This document shows positions 1-7,913 of a DNA stretch of 64,000 nucleotides, piece after piece. The stretch's first letter is position 1. Each line of letters begins with the position of its first letter. This DNA comes from an uncultured Christensenella sp. (lineage in GTDB: Bacteria; Bacillota; Clostridia; Christensenellales; Borkfalkiaceae), in the NCBI GenBank assembly GCA_910583855.1, contig CAJTYL010000004.1:62001-126000 (forward strand), written 5' to 3'. Made by a program: the position numbers and the translations under genes. The notes under the pieces are model-generated. The model had not been told where the DNA came from, searched no databases, and saw only the letters and a list, made by a program, of their open reading frames with translations.

Positions 1-831
1 GGACCGATATTCGCAAACCTCGTGCTTGCGGATGAAATAAACCGCGCAACACCTAAAACGCAGTCGGCGATGCTCGAGGTTATGCAGGAGCATAAAGTTA
101 CCGTCGCAAAGCAAACCTATAAAATAGACGAGCCGTTCTTCGTTCTTGCTACGCAGAACCCTATAGAGCAGGACGGTACTTATCCTTTGCCCGAGGCTCA
201 GATGGACAGGTTTATGTTCAAGCTTATAGTCAAGTTTCCTACGGTCAAAGAGCTTGCCGGTATCGTCAATATGACTCAGGTTACTCTCGAAGAAACGGCG
301 AACGCGGTTATAGACGGTAAGACCATTCTCGAAATGCGCGAACTTTCTAAGACCGTGCCCGTGATAGACGAAGTTCTGGCATTTGCAGTCAACCTCGTTT
401 CCAACACTCACCCCGAACTCGACGGAGCTTCCGCTGTAGCCAAAAAGTACGTGAAGTACGGCGCGTCGCCCCGCGCGGCGCAGGCGCTTATAACCGCTGC
501 AAAGGTACGCGCTTTGATGAACGGGAATTATAACGTTTCATACGAAGATATAAAGGAACTGGCTTACCCCGTTTTAAGACACAGAATCAAGATTAATTAT
601 AACGCCGTAAACGATAAGCTCACCGTGGACGACGTTATAACCAAACTGCTTGCGGAAACGCACAGAAGCGGCGCGGTTAAGGCTGAGGCAGATGGTAACG
701 ACTTGCCGTCTATGGAGGCTGAGGTAAACCTTGAAAAGCCCGCAAAGGAAAAGAAATTTAAATTTAAAAACAAAAAGGAAGAGAAGGTAAACGTTATCCC
801 CTCTTCGCAGGAAGCGGAAAATACTAAATAA
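1..831 (+). CDS. MoxR-family AAA+ ATPase, 5' end outside the window
   Basis: The reading frame is open from base 1, so this is the C-terminal part of a MoxR-type AAA+ ATPase. These ATPases act as chaperones that help assemble or activate partner proteins carrying von Willebrand A (VWA) domains. The Walker B region (LADEINR) lies at the very start, followed by the sensor-1 stretch ATQNPIEQDGTYPLPEAQ and the arginine-containing DRF motif. The Walker A segment is upstream of the window. The last 50 or so residues are Lys/Glu-rich and low in complexity, which is not needed for the AAA+ fold. A DUF58 gene and two VWA genes follow on the same strand, the classic MoxR operon order, so co-transcription is inferred. 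Confidence 0.93.
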   Translation, partial: GPIFANLVLADEINRATPKTQSAMLEVMQEHKVTVAKQTYKIDEPFFVLATQNPIEQDGTYPLPEAQMDRFMFKLIVKFPTVKELAGIVNMTQVTLEETANAVIDGKTILEMRELSKTVPVIDEVLAFAVNLVSNTHPELDGASAVAKKYVKYGASPRAAQALITAAKVRALMNGNYNVSYEDIKELAYPVLRHRIKINYNAVNDKLTVDDVITKLLAETHRSGAVKAEADGNDLPSMEAEVNLEKPAKEKKFKFKNKKEEKVNVIPSSQEAENTK

Positions 832-861
832 AGAAATAATATTATTACCGAAATAAAATCA

Positions 862-1746
862 ATGAACGGAATTGCAATAAACGAAGAATTTCTGCAACAG
901 GTTGAAGCCTTGCAGACTGTCGTAAAAAATAACGTTGCGGGCTTATTCGGCGGAAACCACCAAAGTAAAACTTACGGTTCATCGTCCGAATTTGCCGATT
1001 ACCGCGACTATATAGCCGGCGACGATATTACGAAAATCGACTGGAATGCTTACGCGCGTTTTGAGAAGCTGTATTTAAAGCTGTATCTTGACGAGCGTCA
1101 GTTGCATACCAAAATATATATCGACGCAAGCCGTTCTATGGGATATGGCAGGGGCAAAAAGGATATACAGGCGTTAAGGTTTGCCGCAACGCTTGCATAT
1201 CTGTCCATAAGTGAAATGGATAAAGTTTCAGTATTCGTTATCCGTGAAAACGGTTTGGAAGAAGTCATATCTTCTATGCTCGGCAAGGAGTCCTACGTAA
1301 ACGAGATAGGAAAACTCAATCAAATAGAATTCTACGGGGACAGCCGTATCAGCGAGGCGATTTTGCCTTCCACGGTAGGCTTCGGCGACGGACTGTCGGT
1401 TATAATATCGGATTTTTTAACGGAGAACGACTTTGAAAACGCGGTAACGTATCTTGTCGGGAAAAAGAGGGACGTCTTTTGCGCACAGATACTTTCGGCA
1501 GAGGAACTTAACCCTAAAGCGCGCGGCAAACTGCACTTTTTCGACAGTGAAAATTCCGACAGGTTTTACCGTAAAAATATTAACCGCGAGATAATTCAGG
1601 CTTATAAAAAAGCTTTGGAATACGTGCAGGAAAGGATAAGAAATTTATGTCTTTCACGCGGGGCGGAATATCTTTTGATACCCGCGGACGAACCTGTTAC
1701 CGAAGTATTTTTCAATAAATTGGTTTCAATGGGGGTGCTGAAATGA
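862..1746 (+). CDS. DUF58 domain protein of the MoxR/VWA operon
   Basis: This 294-residue protein carries the DUF58 signature near residues 35-60 (GSSSEFADYRDYIAGDDITKI region, then DWNAYARF), followed by a VWA-like fold with DASRSM near residue 90. DUF58 proteins normally accompany MoxR ATPases; their biochemical role is unknown and they may be MoxR substrates. The gene starts 30 bp after the moxR stop, with no clear ribosome-binding site, and its TGA overlaps the ATG of the next gene by 4 nt, which points to translational coupling. No membrane segment is visible, so it is probably cytoplasmic or membrane-peripheral. Confidence 0.9.
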   Translation: MNGIAINEEFLQQVEALQTVVKNNVAGLFGGNHQSKTYGSSSEFADYRDYIAGDDITKIDWNAYARFEKLYLKLYLDERQLHTKIYIDASRSMGYGRGKKDIQALRFAATLAYLSISEMDKVSVFVIRENGLEEVISSMLGKESYVNEIGKLNQIEFYGDSRISEAILPSTVGFGDGLSVIISDFLTENDFENAVTYLVGKKRDVFCAQILSAEELNPKARGKLHFFDSENSDRFYRKNINREIIQAYKKALEYVQERIRNLCLSRGAEYLLIPADEPVTEVFFNKLVSMGVLK

Positions 1747-3629
1747 CGTTTTTGTATCCCTTGGGCTTTTTGGGCTTAATAGGTATCCCTGTTCTCATAG
1801 GCATTTATATCCTTAAAAACAAGTATACAGAGCAAACCGTAACTTCCACTTACATTTGGACGCTTTCGGAAAAGTTCTTGAAGAAGCGTTTGCCGATAAA
1901 CAAGCTTGTAGGGTTAATCAGCCTGATACTTCAGATAATCTGCGTTATAGCCGTTTCGATTCTGATTGCGCACCCCGTGCTTTACATCAAAGGCGCGGCG
2001 AACGATTATTGCTTCGTTTTAGACGGGTCGGGAAGCATGAACGCAGCTTGTGCCGACGGCACGAGATTTGACGCCGCCAAAGGCGAAATAGCTTCCGTCA
2101 TAGACGAATCGTACAACGGCAGCGCGTACACGCTCGTGTTTGCCGGCAACACTAACGACGTGATTTTTGAAAATATTACGGACAAAGAGCGCGCGCTTAC
2201 TCTTTTAAACGGCGTCGCTTCCGGCAACACTGCTGCGGACGTCGCGGACGCCGTCAGCGTAGCGCAAGGTTATTTTAACGAAAATCCTTCCATATTAACA
2301 TACCTCGTTACGGATAAACAAGTCGATTTAAGCGAAAACGTTACCGTAATTACGGTCGGTGAACAACGGGAAAATTTTGCGCTTACGGGCGTCGGATATA
2401 CTTTTGCGGACGGTACGCTTACTGTTACGGGTAAAGTTTTATCGTATATGAGCGAAGCCGCCGTTACCGTTGAGGTGTATCTTGACGGTGAGGAAACTAC
2501 AGAATCTTTTAAAGAGATTATGGTCGCATTCAACGAATTTACGGGACTTAAAGAGGGTGAGTTTTCTATCGGGCGCGAAGTAGACAAAGACGCGTCGTTT
2601 ACAAGCGTCAGGGTGGTAATTGCGAAAGAGGATTCGCTTCCGCAGGATAACGAAATAATAATATACGACGTTGCTTACGAAAATTCTTGTAAAACGCTTT
2701 TGGTAAGCGATAAGCCTTTCTTTATACTGGCGATGTTAAAATCTATAGACAACGTGACTTTGACTTGCGTTTCCTGCGATAAGTACGCAGGGCAGACGGG
2801 GTACGATTTATATATTTTCGACTCGTACGGGCCTTCGGGCTCTTCCGGTTGGACTTTGCCCGACGACGGAGCGGTTTGGTTTTTCAATCCGCAATCAAGC
2901 TTGCCGAATACCGGGTTTTCCGTGCAGGACGAAATAGGACTTACCGCTTTGAGTGCGAACGACTATAAAGAAGATACGGCGCTTGGGAAAACTCTTTTGC
3001 AAAACGTAAATAAAACTCCGTTTACCGTAGCAAAGTATAGGCAGTGCAGGCTTTATTCGGGTTTTACCACGATACTTTCCGCTAACGGCAATCCCGTTAT
3101 TTTCGCGGGCTCCAACGGCTACGGCAACAGACAGGTCGTGTTTGCTTTCGATTTGCATGAGTCCGACTATGCTCTGGTCGCCGACTATATCACGCTATCT
3201 ACGAATCTTTTGAATTATATTTTCCCCACGGTTTTGGAAAATTCCACTTATACCTGCGGGGAAACGGTTACGGTCAATCTGTTAGCCAATAGCGACAGTA
3301 TGCGCGTTGCCGCGCCGTCCGGTAAAATCAATTACTTCGACGGGTCAAACGCCGTATGCGAGGTGACGCTTACCGAAATAGGGACTTATACCGTTACTAT
3401 CGTTTTGAACGATAAATCAGTAAAGACGTTTAATATTTATTCTTCGCTTCCCGAAGAAGAGGCGGACACGGTTACTACCGCAACGGCTTCGTTCTCGTTA
3501 TCGGGCGAGGCGGGAAATGAAAAGCGAGACGGTATTTACAGCGAACTTTTGATTATATTTATTTTGTTTGCGCTTATTTTTGCGGCGGACTGGGTGGTGT
3601 ATTGTTATGAGCAGTATCAACTTCGATAA
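1743..3629 (+). CDS. BatA-like membrane protein with von Willebrand A domain
   Basis: This 628-residue protein has two N-terminal membrane segments (about residues 5-25 and 55-80), the usual BatA/aerotolerance N-terminus. A VWA domain follows, with the metal-ion-dependent adhesion motif DGSGSM near residue 90. The middle is rich in beta strands, and a C-terminal membrane helix lies at about residues 600-622. It overlaps the DUF58 gene by 4 nt and the next VWA gene by 23 nt, so all are one operon. MoxR, DUF58 and VWA proteins are known to work together at the cell envelope, but the substrate of this set cannot be read from sequence. Confidence 0.88.
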   Translation: MTFLYPLGFLGLIGIPVLIGIYILKNKYTEQTVTSTYIWTLSEKFLKKRLPINKLVGLISLILQIICVIAVSILIAHPVLYIKGAANDYCFVLDGSGSMNAACADGTRFDAAKGEIASVIDESYNGSAYTLVFAGNTNDVIFENITDKERALTLLNGVASGNTAADVADAVSVAQGYFNENPSILTYLVTDKQVDLSENVTVITVGEQRENFALTGVGYTFADGTLTVTGKVLSYMSEAAVTVEVYLDGEETTESFKEIMVAFNEFTGLKEGEFSIGREVDKDASFTSVRVVIAKEDSLPQDNEIIIYDVAYENSCKTLLVSDKPFFILAMLKSIDNVTLTCVSCDKYAGQTGYDLYIFDSYGPSGSSGWTLPDDGAVWFFNPQSSLPNTGFSVQDEIGLTALSANDYKEDTALGKTLLQNVNKTPFTVAKYRQCRLYSGFTTILSANGNPVIFAGSNGYGNRQVVFAFDLHESDYALVADYITLSTNLLNYIFPTVLENSTYTCGETVTVNLLANSDSMRVAAPSGKINYFDGSNAVCEVTLTEIGTYTVTIVLNDKSVKTFNIYSSLPEEEADTVTTATASFSLSGEAGNEKRDGIYSELLIIFILFALIFAADWVVYCYEQYQLR

Positions 3630-6357
3630 CGCATATCTTCTATTAATCGCTTTGCCGCTGCTTGCGTTGCTTTGCATACCGTTTTTTATAGCGGTTAAAA
3701 AGGATAACCGCAACGGGCACAATATTGCGTCAATGGTCTTGCACGTTCTTATGGCGTTGTTAATCGCGTTTGCCGCCGCAGGAACAACTATCGTCAGCGT
3801 CATCACGAGGACGGAAGTTTACGTTGTGGCGGACGTTTCTTATTCCGCGGATAAAAATCTTGATACCGTTGATAGCTATATTAACGATTTAAGTCAAGGC
3901 TTGCCGTTAAACACGAAACTGGGCATCGTATGCTTCGGTAAGGATTATCAGCTTACTACCGAACTCGGTAAAAGGATTAAATCCGTCAAGGAGGCGGGCG
4001 TCGACGACACCGAAACCAATATAGCGGAAGCTTTGGAATATGCGGGCGGACTTTTCCACGACGGCGTTATAAAGCGTATAGTGCTAATTACCGACGGCAA
4101 GCATACTTACGGCGATTCAAACGGGCTGGTGCAGACGGTTGCCGGTTTACAGGCGGAAAAAGTACATCTTGACGCTATTTATCTTGACGACAATATAAGT
4201 AAAAGCGCTAAGGAAGTGCAAATATCCAAAGCAGACTTTACTTCCGATACTTACCTGAACCGTAAGGAACAGGTCAGCGTAGAATTTGCGGCTAGTTTTT
4301 CTACTACCGTATCGGTTACGCTTTATAAAAACGGCGAAAAGTTTGGCGAAACCGTTCCGAGACAGCTTTCGTTCGGTCCTACCGTATATAAATTCGATTT
4401 GGATACCGGCGTGGCGGGCACCTTTAATTATAGAATAGAAATTACTAACTCCGAAGACGAAAACGAACTTAACAACGTTTACAGTTTTACGCAGACGGTT
4501 GCAGACGATTTTAACGTTTTACTCGTAAGTTCGCCGCAAAGCGAAGACGACAGGCTTGCGGGTAAGAAAACCGACGAAGAATATCTAAGCGGACTGTACG
4601 GCGAAACCGTAGAAATAGACGTATACGAAATAGTTGACGAAAATTCTTCGTTACCCGTTACAGTGGAAGAGCTTTGCGGTTACGACGAAATTATTTTATC
4701 AAACGTTGATCTGACTCTGCTTCCGCAGAACTTATACGATACGTTTTTGGATAACCTGGATATAGCGGTTGCAAAATTCGGCAAAAGTCTTTTAACTTTC
4801 GGCAATCTGTACATTCAGGATAAAACGGAAGGAGAGTTGAATAAACTTAACGATATGTTGCCCGTAAGGTACGGTGATTCGGATACGGATAAAAAGCTTT
4901 ATACAATAGTTATGGACGTTTCCCACAGTATGGATATTGCGTCGCGTATGATTATAGCGCGACAGGCGGCTATGCAGCTTGTAGAGCTTATGAACGAGAA
5001 CGATTCCGTATGCCTTATAACTTTTTCGGGAGAACCGCAGGTAGTACAGCCCATCACTAGTCTTGCTAACAGGGAAAGCGTGTTGCAGATTATAGAAGAG
5101 CTGACGTTCCAACAGGGGACGATGATAGCGCCTGCGCTTGAAACCGCTTACAGAACGATAGTAAACAGAAACGAATTCTCCCAAAGACAGGTTCTTTTAA
5201 TTACGGACGGCATACCGTACGGCTCGGGAGACATAGATAATTGCCGCAGCGTAGTTGAAAATATGTACGCCCGATCCATATTTACTTCGGTTATATGCGT
5301 AGGAGCGCAAAACTACGATTACAGGAAAGATTTAAAGTTGCTTGCCGAGAGCTACGGCGGCGGCAAATTCTATCTTGCCGACACAGAACAAAAGCTGAAG
5401 TCGCTGATTTTGAGCGATTTTAAAAACAATATGGAATCCGCCTTCGTTGAGGACGACTGTTGGATAAAGGTTGAGCTTTCGGGCGACGCTCTTATTTCGG
5501 GCGACGAAAGCCAAAATATGACGGCGTTGGATATGGAAAAAGCGTTCACCGCGAACTTCGTGCTCGGCAAAAAGAAGCTGAACAGCGTACAGAACGTGCT
5601 TTCCGTATCCTACGAAGTAAAGAACGAAAATACGGGAAACAAGACGCCCGTAGACTTCCCGCTGTATGCGTATTGGAATTACAGCGAGGGTAAAGTCAAA
5701 ACGTACGCGGCTAAGTTGCAAGGTTTGGAAAAACCCAAAGCGTCAGAAGCTGAGTTAAAGGAAATTAACGATTCGTTTTTTACAAACGTAATCAACTCGG
5801 CAGTCCCCGCGCTTAACGTGGACGCGCCTTTCAAAATTACTGCTTCGTCGGAGGGGAAGACGGCTACCGTTTTAGTGACGCCTGCAGCTATGCGCGTAAC
5901 TTCGACGGCAAATATTAAGATTACCGCTCCTTCGGGCGAAACGTCGACGGCGGCGCTCGTTTGGAACGGAAGCGGCTTTACTTACTCGTTCGATATGCGT
6001 GAACTCGGCAAATACGGGTTGGAGGTAGAGTATAACTACGGCGGTGCGACATATACCGATACCGCCACCGTAGACCTTGCTTACGAGCCTGAGTACGACG
6101 CTTTTACGGTATTCGACAGCTCCATTTTGTATAAAATGCTTAACGGCAACGGCACGGTAAGCGAGGACGGAAAACTTGAAATCTCAAACGACGATTTTGA
6201 AGTGGAAACGTTCGTATTAAAACTTACGCTGCCTTTCCTTATTATCAGCGTAGCGCTGTTCGTGGCTGATATTATAATAAGGAAACTGAAATGGAACGAT
6301 ATAGTCAGTTTGTTCGGCGGCAAACACAGGGATAATGGCAAAGGAGGTAAAAAATGA
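3607..6357 (+). CDS. Large membrane protein with two VWA-like domains around a GATase-like domain
   Basis: I place the start at the ATG at 3607, behind GGTGG, rather than at a TTG 39 nt upstream; this gives 916 residues and a 23-nt overlap with the previous gene. The N-terminus has two membrane helices. A VWA-like segment with DVSYS begins near residue 70, a region resembling a class I glutamine-amidotransferase fold lies at about 310-410, and a second VWA domain with DVSHSM is near 430. Beta-rich sequence follows, then a C-terminal helix near residues 880-900 and a basic tail. Fused BatA/GATase/VWA proteins are known in MoxR clusters. The AAGGAGG near its stop serves the following lipoprotein gene. 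Confidence 0.85.
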   Translation: MSSINFDNAYLLLIALPLLALLCIPFFIAVKKDNRNGHNIASMVLHVLMALLIAFAAAGTTIVSVITRTEVYVVADVSYSADKNLDTVDSYINDLSQGLPLNTKLGIVCFGKDYQLTTELGKRIKSVKEAGVDDTETNIAEALEYAGGLFHDGVIKRIVLITDGKHTYGDSNGLVQTVAGLQAEKVHLDAIYLDDNISKSAKEVQISKADFTSDTYLNRKEQVSVEFAASFSTTVSVTLYKNGEKFGETVPRQLSFGPTVYKFDLDTGVAGTFNYRIEITNSEDENELNNVYSFTQTVADDFNVLLVSSPQSEDDRLAGKKTDEEYLSGLYGETVEIDVYEIVDENSSLPVTVEELCGYDEIILSNVDLTLLPQNLYDTFLDNLDIAVAKFGKSLLTFGNLYIQDKTEGELNKLNDMLPVRYGDSDTDKKLYTIVMDVSHSMDIASRMIIARQAAMQLVELMNENDSVCLITFSGEPQVVQPITSLANRESVLQIIEELTFQQGTMIAPALETAYRTIVNRNEFSQRQVLLITDGIPYGSGDIDNCRSVVENMYARSIFTSVICVGAQNYDYRKDLKLLAESYGGGKFYLADTEQKLKSLILSDFKNNMESAFVEDDCWIKVELSGDALISGDESQNMTALDMEKAFTANFVLGKKKLNSVQNVLSVSYEVKNENTGNKTPVDFPLYAYWNYSEGKVKTYAAKLQGLEKPKASEAELKEINDSFFTNVINSAVPALNVDAPFKITASSEGKTATVLVTPAAMRVTSTANIKITAPSGETSTAALVWNGSGFTYSFDMRELGKYGLEVEYNYGGATYTDTATVDLAYEPEYDAFTVFDSSILYKMLNGNGTVSEDGKLEISNDDFEVETFVLKLTLPFLIISVALFVADIIIRKLKWNDIVSLFGGKHRDNGKGGKK

Positions 6358-7751
6358 AAAAATTTTTATTGGCGTTTCTATCGGTAGTTTTAATTTTTAC
6401 CTTCGTCGGTTGTGCGCCCTTGGGAACTCCTTCCCGCGACCCGTCCGATACCGATATCGATTCCCCCGTTGAAGAGGACGAGGGTTTGTTTACCGTTTCT
6501 TTGGTATATAACGGCGAGCCGTTTATAACGTACGAAGATATTTCGGCGATATGGACGGCAAACGACGGTACGGGTATGTTTAACGCGCCTTTCGACAGAA
6601 AGACGGGCAAAGCCTCAACCTCCGGTCTTGACGGAATTTATAAGGTAACTTTAAGTAAAACTCCGTCGGGATACGCGTACGACCCCAACGGTTACTTTGT
6701 AACGAATTCCGACAGGAAAAAGGAAATAGAACTTTTTAAGATCCTTGCTACCCCCGTGGGGCGCACCGGTACGGACTTTTACGAAGACGTTATAACTCTC
6801 AACGCCGAAGGAGTTTACAGATTTAATTTTACCAAAAGCGTAAGTCAGCGTATTTACTGCCAGTTCAGCCCTAAGAACAGCGGCGCATATTATATAGAGT
6901 CTTTGGCGGACATCACTGCAAACGAGATTAATCCCCGTATAGATATTTACGAAGGTTCGTTTGCGTTTAAAAACCCCGTCCCTAAGGAGCGTGTGGACAC
7001 CGTTCCCGAAGACGCCGACTTTCCCGCGCCGCCGCGCTCAGTCTACACCAAGAATTTCAGGTGCAGGTATACGGGCGGCAGCAACAGCTATTTCCCGTTC
7101 GTACTGAGGATTGACAGCACTGTGGGCGTACCCGCAACTTTGGATTTGCGTATTTATAAGGACCCGAATTCAAGCGGTTCGATTGAAAAACCGCAAGAGT
7201 ACAAACTGGTAGATATAGACCCGACGGTTACCTTGGAGCAAATGCCGGACGAAACCGGCACGTATACTATGTTGACAAAGCAAATCGGCAACAAGTTACT
7301 GTTCGACTCCTCGTTATACGGTTTGGGCAACGACGGCTATTATTATGTTAAAGCCGAGGACGGAACTCTTACCGATAAACGCATTTACGCTAAACTGACG
7401 CAACCCAATTTTATTATCGACTTCTCGCACATAGACGCTATTGAAGGCGAGCATGCAAGGCTCAGGTTCCGCGGCAAAGATTATACGTTTTTAATCCGCG
7501 GCTATAATGGTTTGGTAAAAAGGGGCATTTATGACGAAGCTATTCTTGCAAAGTACGAGAACGCTAAGTCGTATTGCGATTTCGTAAATAAGGACGGAGC
7601 ATACGCCGTAACGCCTCAGCTTGCCGAGTTTTTCAGGGAATTCAGCAACGCAAGTTACTATTTCCACGACGGCGACGGTTATCTTGAACACGAAGGATAT
7701 GCGTCCAGTGACGCCGACCAGTGGCTGTTTGCATGCGGCTATTATGCATAA
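6354..7751 (+). CDS. Lipoprotein ending the MoxR/VWA operon
   Basis: The 465-residue product starts with a lipoprotein signal (MKKFLLAF...) ending in the lipobox FVGC near residue 21, so it should be anchored outside the membrane by a lipidated Cys. The ATG overlaps the stop of the VWA gene (ATGA) and sits behind AAGGAGG, so it is translationally coupled. The mature part is beta-rich and I recognise no family. Its place as last gene of the operon suggests it is an extracellular partner of the VWA membrane proteins. A short inverted repeat (TGCATAA/TTATGCA) spans the stop codon, but no strong terminator is visible. Confidence 0.8.
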   Translation: MKKFLLAFLSVVLIFTFVGCAPLGTPSRDPSDTDIDSPVEEDEGLFTVSLVYNGEPFITYEDISAIWTANDGTGMFNAPFDRKTGKASTSGLDGIYKVTLSKTPSGYAYDPNGYFVTNSDRKKEIELFKILATPVGRTGTDFYEDVITLNAEGVYRFNFTKSVSQRIYCQFSPKNSGAYYIESLADITANEINPRIDIYEGSFAFKNPVPKERVDTVPEDADFPAPPRSVYTKNFRCRYTGGSNSYFPFVLRIDSTVGVPATLDLRIYKDPNSSGSIEKPQEYKLVDIDPTVTLEQMPDETGTYTMLTKQIGNKLLFDSSLYGLGNDGYYYVKAEDGTLTDKRIYAKLTQPNFIIDFSHIDAIEGEHARLRFRGKDYTFLIRGYNGLVKRGIYDEAILAKYENAKSYCDFVNKDGAYAVTPQLAEFFREFSNASYYFHDGDGYLEHEGYASSDADQWLFACGYYA

Positions 7752-7837
7752 TTATTAAATTTTATGCATTTATGCAGATTTCAGTACGGTTTTTCAAAAA
7801 TAATTCAAAAAAATCGTATAATTATGCGTAAAAATAC

Positions 7838-7866
7838 TTGTCAAAGCATAAAGGTAGTGATATAAT
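7838..7866 (+). promoter_or_regulatory. Sigma-A promoter of the lipoprotein pair
   Basis: TTGTCA at 7838-7843, a 17-bp spacer and a perfect TATAAT at 7861-7866. Transcription should start near 7873, about 40 nt before the ATG at 7914, which has a TAGGAGA ribosome-binding site. Confidence 0.8.
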
Positions 7867-7913
7867 CAATTTAATCACTTAATTTAGTATTCAATTTTTA
7901 GGAGATATATAAA

